Assembly: GCF_013396335.1 (NCBI RefSeq)
Contig: NZ_JABWSY010000020.1
Location: 42,964-106,963, forward strand
From: Bacillus sp. EB106-08-02-XG196
Lineage (GTDB): Bacteria; Bacillota; Bacilli; Bacillales; Cytobacillaceae
Direction of reading: 5' to 3'
DNA: 64,000 nt
Shown piece by piece: positions 50,801-58,730 of this stretch. The position numbers were made by a program, and so were the translations under genes. The stretch's first letter is position 1, and every line of letters begins with the position of its first letter. Under the pieces are notes generated by a model. The model saw only the letters and a list, made by a program, of their open reading frames with translations. It did not search any database and was not told the DNA's origin.

Positions 50801-51151
50801 TTATTTATTCGCAGCTACTTCCTGCTTTAGTTTATCAGGTTTTCTCATTTTTACTTGGTTAGTAATTTCCTCATCCCAAGAGATTTCAATATCTCCATTT
50901 GTAACAAAGGTCTGGCAGCCTAAGCGATACCCTTTCTCTAGCCATTCCTCTCCCAGCTTCCTTCTTTCCTGTATTTTAACATTGTCAAGGAATTCAGCCC
51001 CTTCTTCCGCTTTAAAAACGCAAGTGCCGCAAATTCCTCCTCCACATCGATTTGGAAGCTCTCCATCATAGCGAAGTGACATTCTTAAAATATTCGAATC
51101 CTCTGGAACCTCTAACTGTTTATTACTATTAATAAATCGAATGGTTGGCAT
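50801..51151 (-). CDS. 2Fe-2S ferredoxin, copy 1
   Basis: A 116-residue plant-type ferredoxin. The cluster ligands are C36, C41, C44 (NRCGGGICGTC) and C79 (RLGCQTF). It carries electrons to an oxygenase or reductase. ATG 51151 follows a GGAGG-type site. A palindromic GntR box (51181-51197) lies 30 bases upstream. A second ferredoxin gene (57384-57713) has the same domain layout but different sequence. The partner is probably the diiron-type enzyme at 55579-56310 (inference). Confidence 0.9.
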   Translation of the reverse strand: MPTIRFINSNKQLEVPEDSNILRMSLRYDGELPNRCGGGICGTCVFKAEEGAEFLDNVKIQERRKLGEEWLEKGYRLGCQTFVTNGDIEISWDEEITNQVKMRKPDKLKQEVAANK

Positions 51152-51180
51152 CTATGAATTCCTCCTCAAAATGTTCCTCT

Positions 51181-51197
51181 TGGTATACAATATACCA
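51181..51197. promoter_or_regulatory. GntR operator box 2, extended palindrome
   Basis: TGGTATA-CAA-TATACCA, perfect 7-bp arms, contains TGGTATACAA; 30 bases upstream of ferredoxin copy 1. Confidence 0.8.
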
Positions 51198-51317
51198 TAA
51201 ATTTAATTTTCAGACAATGTGTAAATTTAAAATTTTCTAATTATTTTTCTTTTATTTTAAGATCCTTCTAAAATAGGATAAAAATAAAACAGGCTGCTTG
51301 AAATTTAGCTGCCTGCC

Positions 51318-52007
51318 TCAACTATTACTTCTAAGAAGCTTCTCTTGTAGACTTCCCATATAGGTGATGTATGCTTTTTTAGAATTTTCAATATGAATCC
51401 TCATTAAGTATTCAGCCATTTCCGTCTCTTGATTACGTAATGCTTTCATAATATCAATATGTTCCTTTAAAGATACTTTTCTTCTGCCTGGTGTCTCATA
51501 GCCCATATTCGCTGCCATATGGATATAGTCTATTAAACCGGAAAGAATTTCTAGTAATTTTGGACTCTTCGATGCTTTGTTTATTAAATGATTCATTTTA
51601 ATATGTTCAAAGTTAAAGTTTTCTTCTTCATTCTCTTGAATTTCCATCAATTCTTTTATTTTTTGATCCAAATCATTTTTTGTTTCTTGATCCATTCTTT
51701 GCGAAGCTAATTTAACGGCAAGAACTTCTAATGAAGCAAGAATCGTAAAAACCTCAATAACCTCATTTACCGAAATATTGGAAAGGACGACGCCTTTCCT
51801 CGGAACGGTTTTCACAAATCCTTGTGATTCCAGCCGGAACAAAGCCTCCCTAATGGGCGTCCTGCTTATTTTCAATTTAGCTGCAAGCTCTCTCTCAATT
51901 AGACGGTCGCCAGCTTTAAACTCACCATCGAGGATCATCTTTTTTAAATATAGATAGGCATGTTCTCTAATCGATAATAGATTCTTTTCCTCCCATTTTA
52001 CTTCCAT
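51318..52007 (-). CDS. GntR-family regulator, FCD subfamily; candidate master regulator
   Basis: A 229-residue regulator. Winged helix about 15-80 (LIERELAAKLKISRTPIREALFRLESQGF), then an FCD helical ligand domain. FCD regulators bind TNGTNNACNA, exactly the box found at least ten times between 50.78 and 62.90 kb, so this gene is the obvious candidate to control them. It has no box of its own nearby and is last in an operon with two chromate-type transporter genes, a GlcG-like gene and an aldehyde dehydrogenase. ATG 52007 follows GGGAGGTG; the TTG at 52022 overlaps that site. Confidence 0.9.
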   Translation of the reverse strand: MEVKWEEKNLLSIREHAYLYLKKMILDGEFKAGDRLIERELAAKLKISRTPIREALFRLESQGFVKTVPRKGVVLSNISVNEVIEVFTILASLEVLAVKLASQRMDQETKNDLDQKIKELMEIQENEEENFNFEHIKMNHLINKASKSPKLLEILSGLIDYIHMAANMGYETPGRRKVSLKEHIDIMKALRNQETEMAEYLMRIHIENSKKAYITYMGSLQEKLLRSNS

Positions 52008-52045
52008 CCTTTCACCTCCCAACTTAATTAAATATGATTCCTAGA

Positions 52046-52576
52046 TTAAGATAAAAAGATTCCTCCATAAAGGAGTGCTCCAATAATGACAAAAGATGGA
52101 TGGACCTTTAGTTTGCTCAAGGTGAAAAAGCTGAGTACCGCTAGAAGTACTAGGTGAAATACCCCACTATTTTCAAAGGCTGTTAAAAAGAATTGATAAG
52201 CCATTACTGCAAGTAAAATTGCGATAATTGGCTGTACAGACTTTGTCATGAGCTTTACTTTTGGGGAGTCCTTAAATAAATTCACAAACTTAAATAACAA
52301 AATAACGGCAATGGCTGATGGAAGAATCGTAGCTGCAAGTGCAACAATCGAACCTAGAATACCACCTACTTCATATCCGATAAAACCTGCCATCTTCGTC
52401 GCAATTGGACCAGGTAAGGCATTGGCGATGGCTAACAGGTCGCCGAACTCGGATAGAGTCATCCAGTCTTGTTCATTGACTACTTCGATTTGTATTAATG
52501 GGATGGTAGCCGGTCCGCCTCCATATCCCAAAAGATTCGCAATAAGAAACGACCAAAATATTTCCAAATATATCAT
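52046..52576 (-). CDS. Chromate transporter (CHR) half, second subunit
   Basis: A 176-residue membrane protein with five or six helices, one CHR domain. The CHR signature is GYGGGPATIPLIQIEVV and LAIANALPGPIATKMAGFIGY. ATG 52576 overlaps the stop of the first half by four bases (ATGA), so they are translated together, as in split two-gene CHR transporters. Members move chromate or other anions; in this operon the true substrate may be an organic anion (inference). Confidence 0.85.
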   Translation of the reverse strand: MIYLEIFWSFLIANLLGYGGGPATIPLIQIEVVNEQDWMTLSEFGDLLAIANALPGPIATKMAGFIGYEVGGILGSIVALAATILPSAIAVILLFKFVNLFKDSPKVKLMTKSVQPIIAILLAVMAYQFFLTAFENSGVFHLVLLAVLSFFTLSKLKVHPSFVIIGALLYGGIFLS

Positions 52577-53181
52577 GAGCTTTTCTCCTTTAGTTCAACC
52601 ACCTCTTTTGGAGGATTGTTTGCAGCCTTTTCTTTACGGCTAGCAATGAAAAAGGCAGATATTAAAAAAGTGGCGATTAGGATTCCTGGATGAAGTCCGA
52701 CCAATTCGATCAGGATGAAAGAAATGGCTGAGAATAATAACATCTTCGATAAACCTAAACCTTTTTTGCCATTTTGGAAAAAACGATAAGCCATTTCAGC
52801 TAGCATATACCCAATAACAGGCGTAACCCCTTGAACCATGCCACCTACTATAGGTGAACTACTAAATGAATAAAGGACACCTAACAAACCAAGCATGGCA
52901 ATGACGGAAGGAAGAACGTGGGTCAGAATAGCTACTACAGCCCCTAAGTTCCCTTTCACTTTATAACCGATATAGGCGGCCATTTTTGTAGCGATGGGGC
53001 CAGGAAGTGTATTTGCCAGCGCCAAAACCTCGCCAAATTCTTCCTCTGACATCCATTTATATTTTTTCACTGCCTCAAATTCGATTAACGGGATGGTAGA
53101 AGGTCCTCCTCCATAGCCAGTAACTCCGGTACGCGCAAATCCAATGGCTAATTCCAAATATTTACTCAATTGATTCTCCAT
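52573..53181 (-). CDS. Chromate transporter (CHR) half, first subunit
   Basis: A 202-residue membrane protein, one CHR domain with GYGGGPSTIPLIEFEAV and LALANTLPGPIATKMAAYIGY, paralogous to the next gene. The start is uncertain: ATG 53181 has AAGGAAGG immediately before it, while TTG 53169 has GGAG six bases upstream. Together the two halves equal one full-length ChrA. It lies after the GlcG-like gene and before the GntR gene. Confidence 0.82.
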   Translation of the reverse strand: MENQLSKYLELAIGFARTGVTGYGGGPSTIPLIEFEAVKKYKWMSEEEFGEVLALANTLPGPIATKMAAYIGYKVKGNLGAVVAILTHVLPSVIAMLGLLGVLYSFSSSPIVGGMVQGVTPVIGYMLAEMAYRFFQNGKKGLGLSKMLLFSAISFILIELVGLHPGILIATFLISAFFIASRKEKAANNPPKEVVELKEKSS

Positions 53182-53221
53182 CCTTCCTTTGTAGCTAGCC
53201 TTTGAAGTGTTAATCCAATTT

Positions 53222-53268
53222 AAGGACCTCACATTGTTCCAAGTTGGACAATGGTTGAGGTCCTCATT
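53222..53268. repeat. Inverted repeat AGGACCTCA/TGAGGTCCT
   Basis: AGGACCTCA (53223-53231) and TGAGGTCCT (53256-53264) with inner ATTGT/ACAAT pairing; a hairpin between the GlcG-like and transporter genes, possibly a partial terminator or processing site. Confidence 0.6.
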
Positions 53269-53271
53269 TTA

Positions 53272-53751
53272 TTATATTTTAATATCTGCTTGTGTTAATA
53301 CTGAAAGTCCTTCACTTTCAACATGCTTTTGTAAAGCTTCGAGCGCTGCGGTTCCGACGGCTATATCCTGCTCACCGTTTCCTCCACTTACGCCTACTCC
53401 TCCGACCACTTCACCATTTACTACAATTGGGAATCCGCCTACAAAAATGGCGAATTTTCCTGGCAGCATCTGTTGAATCCCAAATGCTTCGTTACCTGGT
53501 AATGCAGGGCCGTTTGGCTCCTTATTAAATAAATGAGTAGAACGTTTATGACCTGAAGCCGTGTAGGCTTTCGCAATCGCAATTTCAGGGCCAGTTATTC
53601 TCGCTCCATTCATTCTTTCAAGAGCAATTAAATTCCCTCCATCATCCACAATGGCGATGGTTTCCAGCACATTGATGTCCTCTGATTTCTTCTTTGCAGC
53701 TTCAATCATTAATTTCACTTCTTCTAGTTCTAATTTTAAAATTGTTTTCAT
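53272..53751 (-). CDS. GlcG/HbpS-like heme-degrading-domain protein
   Basis: A 159-residue protein of the GlcG/HbpS family. The conserved segments are IAIVDDGGNLIALERMNGA, GSIxIAxxKAYTA-like EIAIAKAYTASGHKRS and GGFPIVVNGEVVGGVGVSGG. Members bind haem or small molecules and often occur in catabolic operons of unclear role. ATG 53751 has GAGGAG upstream. It follows the aldehyde dehydrogenase by 27 bases, so the two are co-expressed. Confidence 0.85.
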   Translation of the reverse strand: MKTILKLELEEVKLMIEAAKKKSEDINVLETIAIVDDGGNLIALERMNGARITGPEIAIAKAYTASGHKRSTHLFNKEPNGPALPGNEAFGIQQMLPGKFAIFVGGFPIVVNGEVVGGVGVSGGNGEQDIAVGTAALEALQKHVESEGLSVLTQADIKI

Positions 53752-53778
53752 TTATTTATTCTCCTCAAACTTTCTAAT

Positions 53779-55242
53779 TTAATATCCGATATATACGGTC
53801 TTTAATTGCGTAAAAAATTCCAACCCAACTCTTCCGGATTCACGGAATGTTGAGGTACTTGATTTTTTCAACCCGCCAAATGGTGCATTCATTAAATTAC
53901 CAGTGGTGGTTCGATTGACCTTTACGGTTCCAGCTTGAATGTCTTTTGTGAATTTATTAGCAATTTTCAGACTGTCAGTAACAATTGCAGCTGACAAACC
54001 ATACTCTACATCATTTGCAACCTGAATGGCCTCTTCATATGTATCGACTTCAATGACCGCCACTACAGGACCGAAGATCTCTTCCTTTGCAATTCGATGA
54101 TTAGGTTTTACATTACTAAAGATAGCAGGCTGAACATAATAACCCTGCTGATAATTACCTTCTGTTAGATGGTCACCGCCAAACACCAATGACGCTCCAT
54201 CTTCTTTCCCATACTCAATATACTTAAGGACATTTTTCAATTGCTTTTCATTTGCCAGAGGTCCAATTTTCACGCCCTCCTCAAAGCCATTTCCAATTTT
54301 TAACGCGCTTGTTTTTTCAATTAGTTTTTGAACAAATTGCTCTTTTACATTTTTCAAAACGATTACTCTGCTTGTTCCGGTACATGCCTGCCCAGTTAAG
54401 GAGAAACCACCGTTAATCGTTAACGTAGCGGCTAATTCAATATCTGCATCATCCATGACGATTAATGGATTTTTTCCGCCGAGCTCCATTTGTGTCCGAG
54501 TGGTAAAAGAGGATTTTTTGTGGATATCTTCCCCTGCAGCTGTCGAACCCGTAAAAGTAATCGCCTTAATGGCAGGATGAGTAACTAAAGCATCGCCTAC
54601 TTCTGAAGCCTTGCCTGTTACAAAGTTCATAACACCTTTTGGTATACCAGCCTGATGCAGTGCTTCAACAAGACGTAAAGCAATTAGTGGTGTATCTGAA
54701 GATGGTTTAAAAACCACCGTATTACCTGTGATTAGTGCTGGTGCAATCTTTCTTGCAGGAATAGAAAGCGGAAAATTCCATGGCGTAATGACACTGATCA
54801 CCCCAAGTGGCTCTCTTTCAGACGAAACTTTCATCTCCGGATCATCATTTGGATACGTTTCACCTGTTATCGTTTGTCCTTCAACAGCATAAAAGCGGAG
54901 AGTTTGTGCAGACCGAATGACTTCATTCTTAGCATCGGTAACATGCTTTCCTTCTTCTCTTGTCAACTCTTCTGCGTATTGATCAGCATTTTCCTCCAAA
55001 ATACTTGCTGCTTTATTTAAAATAGCTGCACGTTTTGATGGTGATGTCTTTGCCCAGTTTGGAAAAGCAGCTTGGGCTGCTTCTATCGCTGCTAGAACAT
55101 CCTGTTCATTGGAAGCTTGGAAGGCGCCAACAATTTCTTCTGTATTTGCTGGATTCACACTTACAAACTGTTTTTGGCTGACTGATTCCTGCCATTCACC
55201 ATTAATATAGTTATTGAACGTTTTCACTTTTGTTGTTAACAA
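53779..55242 (-). CDS. NAD(P)-dependent aldehyde dehydrogenase
   Basis: A 487-residue enzyme. The catalytic Cys is in GQACTGTSR, the general base Glu in MELGGKNP, and the coenzyme loop is FTGSTAAGEDIHK. The overall sequence resembles 2,5-dioxovalerate (alpha-ketoglutarate semialdehyde) and other semialdehyde dehydrogenases. TTG 55242 follows GGTG. It leads the operon to the GntR gene. A palindromic element ends 26 bases upstream of the start, so its promoter must lie in or beyond that element. It would oxidise an aldehyde made by the pathway. Confidence 0.9.
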   Translation of the reverse strand: MLTTKVKTFNNYINGEWQESVSQKQFVSVNPANTEEIVGAFQASNEQDVLAAIEAAQAAFPNWAKTSPSKRAAILNKAASILEENADQYAEELTREEGKHVTDAKNEVIRSAQTLRFYAVEGQTITGETYPNDDPEMKVSSEREPLGVISVITPWNFPLSIPARKIAPALITGNTVVFKPSSDTPLIALRLVEALHQAGIPKGVMNFVTGKASEVGDALVTHPAIKAITFTGSTAAGEDIHKKSSFTTRTQMELGGKNPLIVMDDADIELAATLTINGGFSLTGQACTGTSRVIVLKNVKEQFVQKLIEKTSALKIGNGFEEGVKIGPLANEKQLKNVLKYIEYGKEDGASLVFGGDHLTEGNYQQGYYVQPAIFSNVKPNHRIAKEEIFGPVVAVIEVDTYEEAIQVANDVEYGLSAAIVTDSLKIANKFTKDIQAGTVKVNRTTTGNLMNAPFGGLKKSSTSTFRESGRVGLEFFTQLKTVYIGY

Positions 55243-55267
55243 AGTATCACCTTTTTCTTTTTTAATG

Positions 55268-55448
55268 GCTGTGTTAATTGGGGCTGTTGATTTGTGCTCC
55301 AGGCGCTTCGCTTTCCGCAGGCGGTTCGGGAAGCCTCCTCGGCGCTAAAGCGCCTGCGGGGTCTCCCCTGTCCCGTCCTCCTGCAGGAGTCTCGCGCCTT
55401 CCGCACAAATCAACAGGTTACAAAATCAACATTCTCCTTTAACACAGC
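55268..55448. repeat. Nested GC-rich palindromic REP/MITE-like element
   Basis: Outer arms GCTGTGTTAA (55268-55277) and TTAACACAGC (55439-55448). Inner perfect 13-bp arms CTGTTGATTTGTG (55284-55296) and CACAAATCAACAG (55404-55416) bound a GC-rich core with GCGCTTCGCTTTCCGC, GGCGCTAAAGCGCC, and TCTCGCGCCTTCCGC. Such GC-rich cores are widespread dispersed repeats in Bacillus genomes. No protein is encoded. Confidence 0.8.
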
Positions 55449-55454
55449 ATTTTT

Positions 55455-55510
55455 AATAGAAAATGGCCGTCATTTAGAACCTCGATTTTTCAAGATTAAT
55501 ATGACGGCCA
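55455..55510 (-). terminator. Terminator of the diiron-type enzyme gene
   Basis: TGGCCGTCAT (55464-55473) and ATGACGGCCA (55501-55510) form a perfect stem with a T-rich minus-strand tail, 68 bases after the stop. Confidence 0.75.
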
Positions 55511-55578
55511 GGAAAGATAGATTCTATTAGGAGTATAATCCTTAATGAATCCGATCTATTTGTATGAAACTAAGTATT

Positions 55579-56310
55579 TTAGTTGGTTTGAACTAAAGAC
55601 CCTAAGTCCTGCTCAAGATACTCTCTCCATAAACCATCCATGTACATACGGCGCATTTTAGCACCCACTCTAACAATTTCAAGACAACGCTGCTGTAATT
55701 CTGGTGTATCTGCGTGGTCAAGAACAATCTTGTATCCACGTTCACCATGAATTTCATCTGAAACAATGTGTAAGTCAAAGAATTCAATTTCCTCATCTGT
55801 AAATCCATATTGAGCGCGTAATGCCGGTGTTTGCTTTCTATAGATATCTGGTACTTGAGATTCTAAACCAACAACAAGGGCAGCTGTAGCAACAACAAAG
55901 TGTTCACGTGACGCTACTGCGAAGCACCAGCTTTGAAGACCTAAAGTTGTCGGTGCCATATTATCAGGGTTAATTACTCGTTCAGCAGTTGTACCGCACG
56001 CCTCTGCAAAACGAATCAATAAATCTGTATGACGATCTGCCGCAATCTCTTCTTCATACATGTTTTGTAATGTGAAGTCCTTTGCAGCTGCAAATTTTGG
56101 ATCAGATGGAGTATTGTGATAGATATACGCAAGGTAATCAGCAAAAGGTCCTACATAGTGGTAATGATTTTCAGCCCATCTTGCAAAGTGCTTTCTTTCT
56201 AGTTTTCCTTCAGCCCAAGCGACTGTAAATGGAGCCTTCTGGCTATGATTACCTTTAATTGCTTCTTCTAGTTCTTTACGGAATTCGTCTTTTGATAATA
56301 ATTCTGTCAT
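55579..56310 (-). CDS. Haem-oxygenase-fold diiron-type enzyme (TenA/PqqC/CADD-like)
   Basis: A 243-residue all-helical protein of the TenA/PqqC superfamily. The pattern E87-x6-H94, E150, H181-x3-D185-x2-H188 reproduces the ligand set known for CADD (Glu81, His88, Glu142, His174, Asp178, His181) with near-identical spacing, so a diiron or Fe/Mn oxygenase is likely, rather than a thiaminase. ATG 56310 follows AGGAGG; a longer frame upstream lacks a site. Two TNGTATACNA boxes lie 55-140 bases upstream. Ferredoxins in the same regulon could supply electrons. The reaction is unknown: oxidative C-N/C-C cleavage and pABA-type chemistry are family precedents. Confidence 0.85.
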   Translation of the reverse strand: MTELLSKDEFRKELEEAIKGNHSQKAPFTVAWAEGKLERKHFARWAENHYHYVGPFADYLAYIYHNTPSDPKFAAAKDFTLQNMYEEEIAADRHTDLLIRFAEACGTTAERVINPDNMAPTTLGLQSWCFAVASREHFVVATAALVVGLESQVPDIYRKQTPALRAQYGFTDEEIEFFDLHIVSDEIHGERGYKIVLDHADTPELQQRCLEIVRVGAKMRRMYMDGLWREYLEQDLGSLVQTN

Positions 56311-56364
56311 TTTAACTCCTCCTGTTTCCTGGGCATTTTTTGCCGTTTTTTTGTATTTGATATT

Positions 56365-56374
56365 TTGTATACCA
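56365..56374. promoter_or_regulatory. GntR operator box 3 (TTGTATACCA)
   Basis: Full match to TNGTNNACNA; 55 bases before the diiron-type enzyme start. Confidence 0.75.
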
Positions 56375-56438
56375 TAATACTTAAGAAAAATTAGAGTATG
56401 TATGTGCTTACTCTCTATCAATTTCGAATTATTGTATT

Positions 56439-56448
56439 TGGTATACCT
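56439..56448. promoter_or_regulatory. GntR operator box 4 (TGGTATACCT)
   Basis: One mismatch at the last base; 74 bases upstream of box 3, so looping or cooperative binding is possible. Confidence 0.6.
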
Positions 56449-56541
56449 TAATGAAAATATTACCCTATTATTTTTTATTTGTAAATACAATTTTTAGAAT
56501 TTTTTAAAATATCAATTAAATAATTATTTAAAAGCCTAGTT

Positions 56542-57312
56542 TTAAATATAAACATCCTTATTTATATTTAATAAACTGTAGAGATCTTTAGAGAGATTCT
56601 CCAATGCTTCCTCGACAATCTGTTGACCCAATTCGAAGCTTGCTTGTGTGGCATCTCCAATACAGCCATTTTGGGTCATTTCTTCATAAAAATAAAAACC
56701 TTGAATCGCCTTTCCTGGACGAAGCTGCTTCCACCTGCCTTGTTCTTGTATATCGCCTTTTTCAAGTTGATTAAGACGTACAAGCTCTGGAGCTAAATAC
56801 AAAGCTTCGGATACTTCCCTTTCGCAGCTGTGTCCAAACAAAGGTGATGTGATGAAATTACCGATAGTGTTTTTAGCCGAGGCTGTGGTTTTCGCATAGT
56901 AAATTTCAACATTCAATTCTTTTGTCAAGGTCATTGATGCAACATTCAAGGTTGTTTGGTTGCCGCCATGTGAATTTAACAATAAGAATTTTTTAATTCC
57001 ATGGTGACTTAGGGATGAAATCATATCCCTAATGATAGAAATCAGTGTATCAGGCTGAAGTGAAATTGTTCCAGGAAAGTTCATATGGTGTGGTGAGACT
57101 CCCATATTAACGGTAGGAGTGACCCATGCATACGGAAACATTTTCTGGCCAAGTTTTTCTGCCATCTTTTCAGCCAATACAGCGTCACAGCTTTCTGCCA
57201 TATGTGGTCCATGCTGCTCATGCGCTCCAATTGGAATAATTGCAAACGTAACGGTATTTAATGATTCTTTTACTTCCTGCCACGTCATATTTGTTAGATT
57301 ATAACAATCCAA
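56542..57312 (-). CDS. Creatininase-family amidohydrolase
   Basis: A 256-residue enzyme. The metal ligands are E32, H34 and D43 (GAHEQHGPHMAESCD), His in LLLNSHGGNQ and Glu in CEREVSEALYL, all present. The family hydrolyses small cyclic or linear amides: creatinine, formamidopyrimidines, mycofactocin-precursor peptide bonds. TTG 57312 follows GAGGGG by six bases. A GntR box lies 39 bases upstream. The amide here is unknown. It sits between the diiron-type enzyme and a ferredoxin gene. Confidence 0.88.
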   Translation of the reverse strand: MDCYNLTNMTWQEVKESLNTVTFAIIPIGAHEQHGPHMAESCDAVLAEKMAEKLGQKMFPYAWVTPTVNMGVSPHHMNFPGTISLQPDTLISIIRDMISSLSHHGIKKFLLLNSHGGNQTTLNVASMTLTKELNVEIYYAKTTASAKNTIGNFITSPLFGHSCEREVSEALYLAPELVRLNQLEKGDIQEQGRWKQLRPGKAIQGFYFYEEMTQNGCIGDATQASFELGQQIVEEALENLSKDLYSLLNINKDVYI

Positions 57313-57350
57313 TAATATCCCCTCACTCTATCCTTATTCATCTCGGCATT

Positions 57351-57360
57351 TTGTATACCA
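57351..57360. promoter_or_regulatory. GntR operator box 5 (TTGTATACCA)
   Basis: Full consensus match upstream of the creatininase gene. Confidence 0.75.
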
Positions 57361-57383
57361 ATGTTGTTTTAAAAAATAATCTA

Positions 57384-57713
57384 CTATCTTAGGGTAGCAG
57401 ATTGCTTCTTTGGCGGTTGAATGGAGATGTTTTCTTGCGAAATTTCTATATCTTGTTCGATTGTTAATTGGCAGGTTAAGCGATATCCTTCCTCCACCTT
57501 GTCACCTAACATTTTTATTTCTTTCCAATTCGGTGGTGCAATGGATTCTCCACCACTGATCACGCGGCATGTGCACTTGGTGCATCTACCCATTCCACAG
57601 CCATACTTTAATTGAGGAAATTGTCGGATACCTGCTAAAACTACTAGATTTGCGTTATCCTTTACTTGCTGTTCGACTACAGTTCCATCTACATGAAGAA
57701 TTACTTTTGGCAT
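57384..57713 (-). CDS. 2Fe-2S ferredoxin, copy 2
   Basis: A 109-residue plant-type ferredoxin. The ligands are C39, C44, C47 (YGCGMGRCTKC) and C81 (RLTCQL), with an extra C49. ATG 57713 follows AAAGGGG. The frame is open much further upstream but without a site. It shares an intergenic region and GntR box (57873-57882) with the divergent 57975 gene. With ferredoxin copy 1 it gives the regulon two distinct electron carriers. Confidence 0.9.
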   Translation of the reverse strand: MPKVILHVDGTVVEQQVKDNANLVVLAGIRQFPQLKYGCGMGRCTKCTCRVISGGESIAPPNWKEIKMLGDKVEEGYRLTCQLTIEQDIEISQENISIQPPKKQSATLR

Positions 57714-57872
57714 AAAATATCCCCTTTCAGTATTGAACAAAGAATTTGATGCTTTTAAAGAATTATACAACCTTTTTAAGCAAGATGAAAAGAAGTTTTT
57801 ATAATTTTTTAAAAAATTAGAATATACCATTGAACATTTTGATAACTTAAGATAAACTACTGGTAAGGTATT

Positions 57873-57882
57873 TGGTATACAA
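57873..57882. promoter_or_regulatory. GntR operator box 6 (TGGTATACAA)
   Basis: Between ferredoxin copy 2 and the divergent 57975 gene; could control both. Confidence 0.75.
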
Positions 57883-57974
57883 AATGTCAAAATGAGAGGT
57901 GGTCGTTACCTACATATATTTTAGGAAGCTAGTTGGATCAAGAAGTATAAAAATAATTTATAGGAGTGTTTATA

Positions 57975-58307
57975 ATGGGGAACTATATTGTACTAACAAA
58001 TAAAGATACTTTTCAAACCATTCTTGATAATGCCGGGCTAGAGGTTGTAGAGACCTATAACTTTTATTTTTTTGATAAATTAAAAGCAAAATATACGATT
58101 GCGAAAGTAATCGATGAAAATATTAAGATCCAATTATTTGAAGAATTTGAAGGTAAAGAATATGTAAACCAAATTGCTGTGAAGTTTTTCGAAAGATTTA
58201 AAACGATTGAAGATGCACGCGAAGAATTGAATGAAATTGTCAAAGCATCAGGGAATAGTGAAGATTCCATTCATTCCAAGCTAGTGAAAGCAACTGAAGT
58301 AGCTTAA
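57975..58307 (+). CDS. Unrecognised 110-residue protein of the GntR regulon
   Basis: A small acidic alpha/beta protein starting MGNYIVLTNKDTFQTILDNA; no Cys and no clear catalytic motif. AGGAG lies 9 bases before ATG 57975; a GTG at 57966 overlaps that site. Divergent from ferredoxin copy 2 around a shared GntR box and ended by a strong terminator, so it is a single-gene unit in the regulon. The folding pattern suggests a small binding or accessory subunit, perhaps of the diiron-type enzyme. That is a guess. Confidence 0.75.
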   Translation: MGNYIVLTNKDTFQTILDNAGLEVVETYNFYFFDKLKAKYTIAKVIDENIKIQLFEEFEGKEYVNQIAVKFFERFKTIEDAREELNEIVKASGNSEDSIHSKLVKATEVA

Positions 58308-58338
58308 TAAAATAAAAAAAACTTCTATTATTATTTTA

Positions 58339-58373
58339 ACCGGAGCTGACCCACCTCATCTCCGGTTTTTTTG
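58339..58373 (+). terminator. Terminator of the 57975 gene
   Basis: ACCGGAG (58339-58345) pairs with CTCCGGT (58360-58366), then T7. Confidence 0.9.
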
Positions 58374-58387
58374 TAATACAGAACGAC

Positions 58388-58417
58388 AAAAAACCGCCAC
58401 TATGTGACGGATTTTTT
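58388..58417 (-). terminator. Terminator of the 28-residue protein gene
   Basis: CCGCCAC (58394-58400) pairs with GTGACGG (58404-58410) apart from one mismatch; A and T runs on both sides make it bidirectional. Confidence 0.8.
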
Positions 58418-58437
58418 CTGTTATTTCCGGAAGGATT

Positions 58438-58524
58438 TTAAAAATTTAAGGTTTTTCTTAAACGAGCTAACTTCTTTTCAGCTTTTTCCATAGCCTTTTT
58501 TGATCCAAAAAGAAAATTAAACAT
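58438..58524 (-). CDS. 28-residue small basic protein
   Basis: ATG 58524 is preceded by GGGGGAATAGGG. The frame encodes 28 residues (MFNFLFGSKKAMEKAEKK..., ending RKTLNF), aromatic at both ends and strongly basic helical in the middle, then TAA and a terminator 21 bases on. A GntR box (58599-58608) lies 75 bases upstream. The unit has start site, stop and terminator, so I think it is a real small protein, perhaps membrane-associated. No family recognised. Confidence 0.65.
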   Translation of the reverse strand: MFNFLFGSKKAMEKAEKKLARLRKTLNF

Positions 58525-58598
58525 CCCTATTCCCCCTATTTATGTTCCTGTTTTGCTTACCTTTATTGTATTATGGTATTGAAGAAATTACAACTAAA

Positions 58599-58608
58599 TT
58601 GTATACCA
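58599..58608. promoter_or_regulatory. GntR operator box 7 (TTGTATACCA)
   Basis: Full match, between the 28-residue gene and the divergent permease; 63 bases from box 8. Confidence 0.75.
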
Positions 58609-58661
58609 AATACCAAATAAATAATGTATAATGTGTATAAATGGTGAACAAATCATCGGTT

Positions 58662-58671
58662 TGGTATACCA
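58662..58671. promoter_or_regulatory. GntR operator box 8 (TGGTATACCA)
   Basis: A perfect palindromic form of the box, 60 bases before the permease start at 58731. Confidence 0.8.
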
Positions 58672-58730
58672 TACGAATATAGATTACTGGTTTAGGATAT
58701 GAACCAAATACTAAAAAGCAGGGTGTTGCT

